Shown here piece by piece: positions 1-9,985 of a DNA stretch of 58,217 nucleotides. The translations under genes and the position numbers were made by a program. How positions within the stretch are numbered: the stretch's first letter is position 1; each line of letters starts with the position of its first letter. The notes under the pieces were generated by a model, which had not been told where the DNA came from, searched no databases, and worked only from the letters and a program-made list of their open reading frames with translations. Origin of the DNA: Natronospirillum operosum (lineage in GTDB: Bacteria > Pseudomonadota > Gammaproteobacteria > Pseudomonadales > Natronospirillaceae); assembly GCF_004768465.1 (NCBI RefSeq), contig NZ_SRMF01000005.1:204768-262984 (forward strand), in the 5' to 3' direction.

Positions 1-19
1 CTTGGCCGCGCATGCGTGA

Positions 20-51
20 GCAAGGCTCACAGCCTACAAGTGAGCCCTTGC
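20..51 (-). terminator. Hairpin just after rpoD
   Basis: Immediately downstream of the rpoD stop codon, read leftward, arms of 11-12 nt (GCAAGGGCTCAC and GTGAGCCTTGC, one bulged G) enclose a 9-nt loop. The place and strength suit a transcription terminator, but no T run follows, so it may instead be an RNA-stabilising hairpin. Confidence 0.45.
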
Positions 52-1893
<1,842 letters not shown>

Positions 1894-1975
1894 CCAAATA
1901 CCTGTCTTCTGTCATGTGCTCGGGGGTTGAGTCCACCAATCGGTGCCGCGACCGGCGCCCGGAAAAAGGCGCAAT

Positions 1976-1981
1976 AGTATA
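1976..1981 (-). promoter_or_regulatory. Candidate -10 box of an rpoD promoter
   Basis: On the minus strand TATACT lies about 83 bp upstream of the rpoD start, in the gap between dnaG and rpoD. The hexamer 17 bp further upstream (AGAAAT) is a poor -35 match, so only the -10 element is supported. An internal rpoD promoter at this place is usual in this cluster. Confidence 0.35.
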
Positions 1982-2047
1982 GCTGAACCGGCCGTGACAT
2001 TTCTACTGCCAATCACGGGCGGCTGATTTGTGCGCAGGTCGCCGGAA

Positions 2048-4000
2048 TCATTCGAATGTGGGGCTCAGCTTGCTCTTTTTCAACAGGGTCAGGTAACGTT
2101 CTTTCTGTACCCCGGTCATATTCTTGCGATCGGTCAGCCAAAGCTGCCGCAATTGTTCGTATTCTTCCCGTTCCGTGGGTTCATGCGTCAGGTCGCGCAG
2201 CAGTGCTCGCAGGATGTCCTTGTGATGCTTACCCGGGCTGTTCTGCCGGGTCAGGATGGCAAAGTACTCCGTGCGCGACAGGCCACGCAGCAGATCTTCA
2301 AAACCGTGCGGGGCCAGCAGGTCCATGGCTTCGTAGCGATTGGCTGCAGCTCTGGATTGTAACAAGGTTAGCATACTTTTCACCCACGCGATGTGATCCC
2401 CGTCCTTGAATTGACGTTCGCCCAGGTCAATATCTTCCGCCAGTTGCGGCCAGCAGAGCATCAGCGCCATGGCTTTCTGCCACGGCGGCGGCTGGCGGGT
2501 CTGGTTCAGATCCCGGGAAGAGGGCAGCCGCTGGTTTTCATTCAGGGTGTCCAGCACCGGTGGGCCATCCTGAAGCCAGTCCGGCGGCGGCCCGGGGTCG
2601 GCATGTTCCATCAGGTCCGGTGGCGGGGGCACGGGGGCGGCCTCCTGCGCCACCGGCGGTGTGGCCGGGCGCTGGGTGGTCTTGGGGTCGGGCGCTTCGG
2701 CCAGACGCTGGCGGATCAGCTCGGGCGGCAGGCCGGCCAGGTCGGCCAGACGCTGCATGATCAGCGATACCAGCATACCCTGCGGCGGCAGTTGCTTGAG
2801 CTGGGGCACGGCAATATGCACCAGGCGTGCACGGCCGTCCATGGTCTCCATGTCGACCTGCTCCTGCCAGTGTTGCAGCAGGAATTCGCTCAGTGTAGGT
2901 GCGCGGGACAGCCGCTCTTCGAAGGCTTCCAGCCCTTCCTGCCGGATCAGGGTGTCCGGGTCTTCACCCTGTGGCAAAAACAGGAAACGCAGCGTGCGGC
3001 CGTCCCCGGCTTCGCTGAGCGCGGTATCCAGTGCTCGTACGGCGGCCTTGCGGCCGGCATCGTCACCGTCGAAACAGAAGATGACTTCATTGGCCAGGCG
3101 GAACAGCTTGTCGAGGTGGTCGGCACTGGTGGCGGTGCCCAGGGTGGCCACCCCATAGGGCAGGCCGAACTGGTGCAGGGCGATAACATCCATATAGCCT
3201 TCGACCACCAGAAACCGCTCCGGCTGGCGCTGCGCCTGCAGGGCTTCATAGAGGCCGTACAGTTCGCGGCTCTTGTGGAAGATGGTGGTTTCGGGTGAGT
3301 TCAGGTACTTGGGCTTGTCATCACCCATGACGCGGCCGCCAAAGGCAATCACCCGGCCGCGGATGTCCCGAATGGGAAACATGATGCGATCACGGAAGCG
3401 GTCGTAGGTCTTGCCGTCTTCCTTGGCGATCACCATGCCGGAATCGACCAGGCGCTGCAGCTGGGCGCGGTCATTGTCGGCCTGCTGGTTGCGCAACAGG
3501 TTGTCCCAGCCCGGCGGTGCGAAACCGATCCCGAACTGCTGGGCGACCTGGCCACTCAGGCCGCGGTCCTTGAGGTAGCGTACGGCATTGTCGCCGCCGG
3601 CATGTTCGCGCAACTGGCGGCGATAGAAGTCGGCGGCGTGTTCCAGCACACCATAGAGGGTTTTCTGCTGCTGGCGCTTGCGGTCGGCCTCGGGGTTGTG
3701 TTCACGCGGTACTTCCATGCCGGCCATGCGAGCCAGTTCTTCCACTGCCTCGGGGAAATGCATGCGGTCATGTTCCAGCAGGAACTTCAGGGCGTTGCCG
3801 GAGGCGCCACAGCCGAAGCAGTGGTAGAACTGCTTGCTCTGCACCACATTGAAGGAGGGGGTTTTTTCATTGTGAAAAGGGCACAGCCCGAGATGGCTCT
3901 TGCCGGCTTTCTTGAGTTTTACCCGCGAGGAAATGACGTCCACGATATCGACGCGATCAAGCACATCGTCAATGAAGGATTGTGGAATCAGACCGGCCAT
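2048..4000 (-). CDS. dnaG: DNA primase DnaG
   Basis: Makes RNA primers for replication and works with the replicative helicase. With the start at MAGLIPQSFIDD the protein has 650 residues. The N-terminal CHC2 zinc finger shows C40, H43, C61 and C64. The RNA polymerase/TOPRIM core includes the VVEGYMDVIAL acidic motif near residue 260 and FDGDDAGRKA. A proline-rich linker (about 425-490) leads to the C-terminal helicase-binding domain. The reading frame is open 11 codons further upstream, but the internal ATG has the conserved primase N-terminus and an AGGA before it, so I use that start. It sits between yqeY and rpoD as expected. Confidence 0.97.
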   Translation of the reverse strand: MAGLIPQSFIDDVLDRVDIVDVISSRVKLKKAGKSHLGLCPFHNEKTPSFNVVQSKQFYHCFGCGASGNALKFLLEHDRMHFPEAVEELARMAGMEVPREHNPEADRKRQQQKTLYGVLEHAADFYRRQLREHAGGDNAVRYLKDRGLSGQVAQQFGIGFAPPGWDNLLRNQQADNDRAQLQRLVDSGMVIAKEDGKTYDRFRDRIMFPIRDIRGRVIAFGGRVMGDDKPKYLNSPETTIFHKSRELYGLYEALQAQRQPERFLVVEGYMDVIALHQFGLPYGVATLGTATSADHLDKLFRLANEVIFCFDGDDAGRKAAVRALDTALSEAGDGRTLRFLFLPQGEDPDTLIRQEGLEAFEERLSRAPTLSEFLLQHWQEQVDMETMDGRARLVHIAVPQLKQLPPQGMLVSLIMQRLADLAGLPPELIRQRLAEAPDPKTTQRPATPPVAQEAAPVPPPPDLMEHADPGPPPDWLQDGPPVLDTLNENQRLPSSRDLNQTRQPPPWQKAMALMLCWPQLAEDIDLGERQFKDGDHIAWVKSMLTLLQSRAAANRYEAMDLLAPHGFEDLLRGLSRTEYFAILTRQNSPGKHHKDILRALLRDLTHEPTEREEYEQLRQLWLTDRKNMTGVQKERYLTLLKKSKLSPTFE

Positions 4001-4147
4001 GGTTGGGTATTCCTGCCTGAGCGCCGTGTTCAACAGTGAAAACTCTGCCCCGTGCAGATCAGTATAGCGAGTCTGTCAACGGCGTCAGCAGGCTGTGCCG
4101 TATATCGGAGGTCAGAGTGCAAGAAAAGTCGGGTGCAGCGTCAAGCG

Positions 4148-4591
4148 TCAGCCCAGTCGGGCCTTGACCTGCTGGCTGACCTGGCCCATGTCGGCACGAC
4201 CCTGGACCTGGGGTTTCAGTACGCCCATGACCTTGCCCATGTCCGCCATGCTGGCGGCTCCGGTAGCGGCAAGGGCGCTGTCGATCAATTCGTTGAGTTC
4301 CGATTCACTCAGGGCGGCGGGAAGGAATTGGGCAATCACCTCCAGTTCAGCTTTCTCTGTGTCGGCGAGATCCTGCCGACCGGCAGCTTCGAACTGTTCG
4401 AAAGAGTCCCGGCGCTGTTTCTGCATCTTGTCCAGCACAGCCAGTACCCGGGCATCATCCAGTTCGATGCGCTCATCCACTTCCACCCGTTTGATGTCGG
4501 CCAGTATCATGCGCAGTACACCCAGGCGTGCCTTGTCTTTGGCACGCATGGCGTCCTTCATGGCAGTCTGCAACTGTTCTTTCAGTGCCAT
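4148..4591 (-). CDS. yqeY: GatB/YqeY domain protein
   Basis: Small helical protein of 147 residues with a stand-alone YqeY domain, the module also found at the C-terminus of the GatB amidotransferase subunit that contacts tRNA. Its precise role as a single-domain protein is not established. Typical features are MALKEQLQTAMKDAMRAKD at the start and the FLPAALSESEL region in the middle, and the end MGKVMGVLKPQVQGRADMG is diagnostic. The start is the internal ATG giving MALKEQ, because the 15 codons before it do not resemble the family. It lies between rpsU and dnaG in the macromolecular synthesis cluster. Confidence 0.93.
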   Translation of the reverse strand: MALKEQLQTAMKDAMRAKDKARLGVLRMILADIKRVEVDERIELDDARVLAVLDKMQKQRRDSFEQFEAAGRQDLADTEKAELEVIAQFLPAALSESELNELIDSALAATGAASMADMGKVMGVLKPQVQGRADMGQVSQQVKARLG

Positions 4592-4743
4592 GGGCTCTGG
4601 TCTCCGATCATTCGGTGAAATACGGAAATAGCACAAGGGCTGCGCCGCACACAGCCCCGCTGCTCATACCAACGGAAGTCCAATCAATTCAACGTCATCT
4701 GCCAACGGAACAGGCAGGTGCACGGGAATGTCCAGTGATCGGA

Positions 4744-4959
4744 TCAGTAGTTGCGTTGCAGGCGCTTCTGTTCGCGCTGCAGTTTTTTCGCATGGCGCTT
4801 CACTGCCGCAGCAGCCTTGCGCTTACGAGCCCAGGTCGGCTTTTCATAGAATTCACGGCGACGTACGTCTGCCAGAATACCGGCCTTTTCACAGGAACGC
4901 TTGAAACGACGCAGTGCTACGTCGAACGGCTCGTTGTCTTTCACTTTAACCTGAGGCAT
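4744..4959 (-). CDS. rpsU: 30S ribosomal protein S21
   Basis: Basic 71-residue protein, the standard length of S21, which joins the small subunit and helps mRNA anti-Shine-Dalgarno pairing. The sequence begins [20 protein letters not shown] and contains [12 protein letters not shown], both diagnostic. AAGGGG lies 5 nt before the ATG. First gene of the leftward rpsU-yqeY-dnaG-rpoD cluster, with a 152-bp gap to yqeY. Confidence 0.98.
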   Translation of the reverse strand: MPQVKVKDNEPFDVALRRFKRSCEKAGILADVRRREFYEKPTWARKRKAAAAVKRHAKKLQREQKRLQRNY

Positions 4960-5121
4960 CTAATCCCCTTCAATTTCCGTTGTGTATGTTGGTGTCGAAA
5001 TGGCCCCTGGCGGGCCAACCCCTGGGCTGCAGCGGTGACAGGTCAGACACCGCCCAGATTCGGGATGCGCGATTTTACGCCTGCCCATGGGGAAAGTCAA
5101 AGCGCCGTGGGGCTCAGTGCT

Positions 5122-5874
5122 TCAGTTATTGCCGCGCCAGCGATAGGCGACCAGGCCCAGCCATTCGTGCAGGGCCTGGCTGCTCTGGTGCAGGTAGTAG
5201 GCTCTGGGCACCCAGTTGGTCAGCCGGCCTGCCGATGGCACCGAGAGATGCTCCACTGGCGCCGGTATCACGGCCACGCCGGCCTGCTCGAAAGCATAGA
5301 CGGCACGGGGCATGTGGTGCGCCTGCGTGACCAGCAGCACCGGTGACAGGTCGTGCTGCTGAAGCAGGGCGGCGGTAAAGCGTGCGTTCTCCCAGGTATT
5401 GCGGCTGTCGGGTTCCAGCAGCAACTGGTCCAGATCATAGACCTGGCGCAGATTGCGCGCCATCAGCTCGGCCTCGGGCGCCTGGTCGGCAGTGCCCAGA
5501 CCACCGGACAACACCAGCGGCAGACCAAGCTGGCGCTGCCAGCGCACGCCCTCGTGCAGGCGGCGCAGAGTAGGGTTGCTGATCGTATCCAGGCCGTCCC
5601 ATTCGGGCGCAGCATGCAGGCGCCCGCCGCCCAGAACCACAATGGCCTGCGCCTGCGCGGCTGATTCTACCGTGGGGACCGGGTGGATGTGCAGAAAACG
5701 GTGCAGCGTCCAGGCGCCGGAGGGCAGGGCCAGCCAGAGCAGGCTCAATGTCGCCAGGGCACAGAGCAGCCAGCCGCTGCGCCGCCATTTCAGGCCGACC
5801 AGAAGCAGGGCCAGACCCAGAAGCAACAGGTTGGCCCCGGGCGGGAGCAGCCAGAATTTCCATGCACTCAACAT
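5122..5874 (-). CDS. YdcF/ElyC-type (DUF218) membrane protein
   Basis: A 250-residue inner-membrane protein. Two N-terminal hydrophobic segments (about 5-27 and 33-52) are followed by a periplasmic DUF218 domain: AIVVLGGG near residue 78, LVLSGG near 120, a SRNTWENA motif near 158, then VLLVTQAHHMPRA. Relatives such as ElyC and SanA affect envelope integrity and peptidoglycan or lipid-carrier metabolism, but the catalytic role is unsettled. It lies between rpsU and the divergent tsaD, an insertion into the usual rpsU-tsaD divergent pair. The family call is firm; the function is inferred from relatives. Confidence 0.88.
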   Translation of the reverse strand: MLSAWKFWLLPPGANLLLLGLALLLVGLKWRRSGWLLCALATLSLLWLALPSGAWTLHRFLHIHPVPTVESAAQAQAIVVLGGGRLHAAPEWDGLDTISNPTLRRLHEGVRWQRQLGLPLVLSGGLGTADQAPEAELMARNLRQVYDLDQLLLEPDSRNTWENARFTAALLQQHDLSPVLLVTQAHHMPRAVYAFEQAGVAVIPAPVEHLSVPSAGRLTNWVPRAYYLHQSSQALHEWLGLVAYRWRGNN

Positions 5875-6029
5875 CGGTTCGCACTTCCTTTATGTAAAAG
5901 CGGGGCCGGGTGGCAGCTGCCGCTGCCGCTTATAGTGCCGACTCTGCCGCTGCTCGGGTAGCCTTGGCCTGTTCTGCCCAGTATCATCCGCAGGCCATGA
6001 TACCAAAACGGGCAGCACCGAGGTCGCCA

Positions 6030-7073
6030 ATGCGTGTACTGGGAATAGAATCCTCCTGTGATGAGACCGGCGTGGCGGTGTATGACACCGAACGCGGGCT
6101 GCTTTCGCATGCCCTGTTCAGCCAGGTCAAGCTGCACGCCGAATATGGCGGCGTGGTGCCGGAGCTGGCTTCGCGCGACCATGTGCGGCGCCTGCTGCCG
6201 CTGGTTGATCAGGTACTGGCCGAGGCCGGCCTGAGCCGGCAGGATGTCGACGGGGTGGCCTATACGACCGGTCCCGGGCTGCTGGGTGCTCTGATGGTGG
6301 GCGCCATGGCGGGGCGCAGTCTGGCGCTGGCCTGGGGCGTGCCGGCAGTGGCCGTGCATCATATGGAAGGGCATCTGCTGGCGCCCATGCTGGAAGCCGA
6401 ACCGCCCGCGTTTCCCTTTGTGGCGCTGCTGGTGTCCGGCGGGCATACGCAGCTGATCAAGGTCGAGGCGCTGGGGCGCTATGAGCTGCTGGGCGAATCA
6501 CTCGATGACGCCGCCGGCGAAGCCTTCGACAAGACGGCCAAGCTGCTCGGCCTGCCGTATCCGGGTGGTCCCGAGCTGGCCCGGCTGGCCGAACAGGGCG
6601 TGCCGGAGCGGTTCGTGTTCACGGCCCCCATGATTGACCGCCCCGGCATGGATTTTTCCTTCAGTGGGCTGAAAACCGCCGTCCGCCAGGCGGTGGCCAG
6701 GTTGCCGACCCCGCTGTCCGAGCAGGACAGGGCCGATGTGGCCCTCGGCTTTCAGACGGCCGTGGTGCGGGCGCTGGAGGTCAAGTGCCGGCGGGCCCTG
6801 CAGGCCACCGGCCATCGTACGCTGGTGGTGGCTGGCGGCGTCAGTGCCAACACCGCCCTGCGGGCAGCACTGGACCGCATGGCCGCGAAAGAGCGGGGGC
6901 GGGTGTACTATCCCGACCTGCGCTTCTGTACCGACAATGGTGCCATGATTGCCTATGCCGGTGCCCAGCGGCTGCTTGCCGGGGAGCAGGTCGACAGTGC
7001 CGTGACCCTGCATGCGCGCTGGCCATTGACTGATCTGCAGCCGCCCGGACAGAGTGCAGGGCAGGCCGCATGA
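6030..7073 (+). CDS. tsaD: tRNA threonylcarbamoyladenosine transferase TsaD
   Basis: Transfers threonylcarbamoyl to A37 of ANN-decoding tRNAs together with TsaB and TsaE. It has 347 residues when started at [19 protein letters not shown], the diagnostic N-terminus; the frame is open 40 codons upstream but without family sequence. The metal-binding HHMEGH motif lies near 110-115, then [10 protein letters not shown] near 136, SFSGLKTAV near 214 and [11 protein letters not shown] near 304. The stop overlaps the folB start by 4 bp (ATGA), which suggests coupled translation of a tsaD-folB-folK unit. Confidence 0.97.
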   Translation: MRVLGIESSCDETGVAVYDTERGLLSHALFSQVKLHAEYGGVVPELASRDHVRRLLPLVDQVLAEAGLSRQDVDGVAYTTGPGLLGALMVGAMAGRSLALAWGVPAVAVHHMEGHLLAPMLEAEPPAFPFVALLVSGGHTQLIKVEALGRYELLGESLDDAAGEAFDKTAKLLGLPYPGGPELARLAEQGVPERFVFTAPMIDRPGMDFSFSGLKTAVRQAVARLPTPLSEQDRADVALGFQTAVVRALEVKCRRALQATGHRTLVVAGGVSANTALRAALDRMAAKERGRVYYPDLRFCTDNGAMIAYAGAQRLLAGEQVDSAVTLHARWPLTDLQPPGQSAGQAA

Positions 7074-7480
7074 GTGAGATGACCCCCGGGCATGACAGCC
7101 GCGACCGCATTGTCATCCGCAATCTGCAGGTGCCGACCCTGATCGGGGTCTACGATTTCGAGCGCGAAGCCCTGCAGACGCTGCGCATGGATTTGACGCT
7201 GTACACGGATATCAGGGCTGCCGGGCGGTCGGATGACCTCGCCGATACCCTGAACTATGCCGCCATCGCCGAAGCCGTGGTCGCCTTTGGTGCCGAGGCC
7301 CGGTATGAGTTGCTGGAAGCCTTTGCCGAGGCGCTGTGTGCAGAGCTGTTGGTCCGCTTCACGGCGGACCGACTGGATATGGTGCTGTACAAGGATGGTT
7401 GCATTCCCGGTGCCCGGGGTGCCGAGCTGCATCTGACCCGCCACCGGGGTGGTCAGGCCGATGATCGGACAGAGAACTGA
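7070..7480 (+). CDS. folB: Dihydroneopterin aldolase FolB
   Basis: Folate pathway enzyme that splits dihydroneopterin into 6-hydroxymethyl-dihydropterin and glycolaldehyde. It has 136 residues. After a short extension, [20 protein letters not shown] is the conserved N-terminus with the active-site Glu, and [12 protein letters not shown] is the family motif that binds the pterin. It overlaps tsaD by 4 bp and is followed 11 bp later by folK, the next enzyme in the pathway, which supports the assignment. Confidence 0.94.
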   Translation: MSEMTPGHDSRDRIVIRNLQVPTLIGVYDFEREALQTLRMDLTLYTDIRAAGRSDDLADTLNYAAIAEAVVAFGAEARYELLEAFAEALCAELLVRFTADRLDMVLYKDGCIPGARGAELHLTRHRGGQADDRTEN

Positions 7481-7491
7481 GTGAGTTCGCC

Positions 7492-8055
7492 ATGAGCAGT
7501 CATTCGAGCCAGGCACCGCGGTCTGTAGCCAAGCCCTCGACAGCCGTCGAGGTGTTGCTGGGTCTGGGCTCCAACATCCGGCGGGATTACCACCTGCAGG
7601 CCGGCCTGGCGGCGCTGCGCGCCGAGTTCGGGACCGTCGAGTGTTCACCCTTCTATGAGAGTGCAGCTGTCGGCTTTGCCGGCAGTCCCTTCTACAATGG
7701 TGTGGCCGCCATTCGGACCGAGCTGTCCGTTGACGAGCTGAACCGCTGGCTCAAGGCGCTGGAAGACGGCTTTGGCCGCGACCGCAGCCAGCCCAAATTC
7801 TCCAGCCGCAATCTGGATGTGGACATCCTGACCTGTGGCGACCTGCACGGCTGGATAGAGGGGGTGCAACTGCCGCGCTCGGAAGTGTTCCGCCACGCCT
7901 TCGTGCTGAAGCCGCTGGCCGACCTGCGCCCGCAGGGCCAGGTGCCCGGTGAACAGCGGACCTGGGGCGAATTGTGGGCGCAGATCGGCGACAGCCTGCA
8001 GCCCCTGCATCCTGTCGAGCTGGCACCCCTGGCCAGTTCCCTGCCGCTGGGCTGA
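7492..8055 (+). CDS. folK: HPPK, 2-amino-4-hydroxy-6-hydroxymethyldihydropteridine diphosphokinase FolK
   Basis: Transfers pyrophosphate from ATP to 6-hydroxymethyl-dihydropterin, the step after FolB. It has 187 residues. The core begins VEVLLGLGSNI near residue 20, FYESAAVGF follows near 55, and the catalytic loop SRNLDVDIL lies near 104 with the two metal-binding aspartates. A conserved HAFVLKPLADL segment follows near 137. The first 19 residues are a non-conserved extension, so translation could start a little later, but no better ATG is present. Belongs to the tsaD-folB-folK unit. Confidence 0.94.
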   Translation: MSSHSSQAPRSVAKPSTAVEVLLGLGSNIRRDYHLQAGLAALRAEFGTVECSPFYESAAVGFAGSPFYNGVAAIRTELSVDELNRWLKALEDGFGRDRSQPKFSSRNLDVDILTCGDLHGWIEGVQLPRSEVFRHAFVLKPLADLRPQGQVPGEQRTWGELWAQIGDSLQPLHPVELAPLASSLPLG

Positions 8056-8161
8056 GCGCCGTCCTGCTGCTTTTCTTCCATTGGCTGTTGTTCTAGTCTG
8101 CCTGCAGGCGCGGCGCTGCAGCCGCACATCTTCAGAGCAAGCCCGCATCGATGGAGGCCCC

Positions 8162-9895
8162 ATGGTCCAACCCGAAACTGTTGCTGCTGATACGGCAGCC
8201 CGCGAACACGGCCGCTGGTGGCGTGAAGGCATTGTGTATCAGATCTATCCCCGCAGTTTTCTCGACACCAATGGCGATGGCATTGGCGACCTGCGCGGCA
8301 TCATAAACAAGCTGGATTATCTGCAGGCACTGGGCATCACCATTGTCTGGCTGAACCCCATCTACGCCTCGCCCAATGATGACAATGGCTATGACATCAG
8401 CGACTACGAGTCCATCATGGCTGAGTTCGGCACCATGGCGGATTTCGAGGAATTGCTGCACGGCCTGCACGAGCGTGGCATCCGCTTGATCATGGATCTG
8501 GTGGTCAACCACAGTTCCGACGAGCACGCCTGGTTTGTCGAGTCGCGGCGCAGTCGGGACAACCCGCACCGCGACTTCTATATCTGGCGCGACGGCGTGG
8601 ACACACCTGCCGGCGAACAGCCGCCGAACAACTGGCGCTCGTTTTTCTCCGGCTCGACCTGGGAAAAGGATGCTGCGACCGGGCAGTACTACCTGCATCT
8701 GTTTTCGCGCAAGCAGCCGGATCTGAATTGGGAGCACCCGCCGGTGCGCGAGGCCGTGTACGACATGATGAACCGCTGGTTCGACATGGGCATCGACGGC
8801 TTTCGCATGGATGTCATCAATCTGCTGTCCAAGGTACCGGGGTTGCCCTCGGTGCCTGACACACCCCCAGGCGAGCTGGCCTGGGGTGGCCGCTACTTCG
8901 TCAACGGCCCCCGGCTGCACGAGTTCCTGCAGGAAATGCATCAGCGCACCCTGGCCGGCCGGGATGTGATGACAGTGGGTGAATGCGTGGCCGTCGATGT
9001 GGCCGAGGGCCGCAAGCTGGTTGGGCAGGACCGGGGTGAACTGGACATGATTTTCCAGATGGAACACATGGATCTCGACAGCGGGCCGCTGGGCAAGTGG
9101 GATATCAAACAGCCGTGGTCGCGCGCGGAGCTCAAATCCATCCTGGGGCGCTGGATTCAGGGTCTGCACGGTGATGGTTGGAACTCCCAGTTCTGGACCA
9201 ATCACGACCAACCGCGCACGGTGTCCCGCTTCGGCAATGACAGCCCCGAGTGGCGCGAGAAATCAGCCCTGGCGCTGGCCGCACTGCCACTGACCCTGCC
9301 CGGCACACCCTATATCTATCAGGGTGACGAGATCGGCATGACCAATGTCGCCTTCCCCATTGAAGACTACCGTGATCTGGAAACACTCAATTGGTATCGG
9401 GAAGAGGTGGCGCGCGGTCGCGATCCGGCTGCGCTGATGCCGGCCATTCACTTCAAGAGCCGGGACAATGCCCGTACCCCCATGCAGTGGGACGACTCGG
9501 CGCAGGCGGGCTTCACCTCGGGCACGCCCTGGCTGCGGATCAATCCGGACTATGCGCAGATCAATGTGGCAGAAGCCATGGCGCGGCCCGGTTCGGTCTG
9601 GCACGGGTTCAGGGAACTGATCGAACTGCGCAAGGCCAACCCGGGGCTGGCCTATGCCGAACTGACCTGGCTGTGGCCGGAGCATGAGGCGCTGGTGGTC
9701 TTTCGGAGTCGGCATCAGCAGCAGAACTGGCTGATCGCGCTGAACCTGCATAATGAGCCGCAGACCCTGCCCACCGAGCTGCCACCGGTCGAGCTCTGGC
9801 TCTGGTCCAATGAGCCGCTGCCGAGCGGCCCTGTGCAGTCGCTGGCGCCCTGGCAGGCGTTGGTCGGGCAACTGCCGACGGCGTCAGCCGGTTGA
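8162..9895 (+). CDS. GH13 alpha-glucosidase (oligo-1,6-glucosidase type)
   Basis: A 577-residue cytoplasmic glycoside hydrolase without signal peptide. GH13 regions in order: WWREGIVYQIYPRSF at the start, a DTNGDGIGDL calcium-binding loop, DLVVNHSS (region I), GFRMDVINLL with the nucleophile Asp (region II), TVGECVAVD with the acid/base Glu (region III) and WTNHDQPRTVSRFG with the transition-state Asp (region IV). The pattern matches oligo-1,6-glucosidases and alpha-glucosidases that release glucose from short maltose-type sugars; the exact specificity cannot be read from sequence. The start at MVQPETV has GGAGG just upstream. It sits alone after folK with a 106-bp gap. Confidence 0.9.
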   Translation: MVQPETVAADTAAREHGRWWREGIVYQIYPRSFLDTNGDGIGDLRGIINKLDYLQALGITIVWLNPIYASPNDDNGYDISDYESIMAEFGTMADFEELLHGLHERGIRLIMDLVVNHSSDEHAWFVESRRSRDNPHRDFYIWRDGVDTPAGEQPPNNWRSFFSGSTWEKDAATGQYYLHLFSRKQPDLNWEHPPVREAVYDMMNRWFDMGIDGFRMDVINLLSKVPGLPSVPDTPPGELAWGGRYFVNGPRLHEFLQEMHQRTLAGRDVMTVGECVAVDVAEGRKLVGQDRGELDMIFQMEHMDLDSGPLGKWDIKQPWSRAELKSILGRWIQGLHGDGWNSQFWTNHDQPRTVSRFGNDSPEWREKSALALAALPLTLPGTPYIYQGDEIGMTNVAFPIEDYRDLETLNWYREEVARGRDPAALMPAIHFKSRDNARTPMQWDDSAQAGFTSGTPWLRINPDYAQINVAEAMARPGSVWHGFRELIELRKANPGLAYAELTWLWPEHEALVVFRSRHQQQNWLIALNLHNEPQTLPTELPPVELWLWSNEPLPSGPVQSLAPWQALVGQLPTASAG

Positions 9896-9985
9896 AAAGC
9901 GACCGTCAGTGCGGTCGCATGACTGGTCTGCACGGCTGGCACTGTTATACTCGGTCGCCATTGACGGGCAACCGGGGACGAAGGT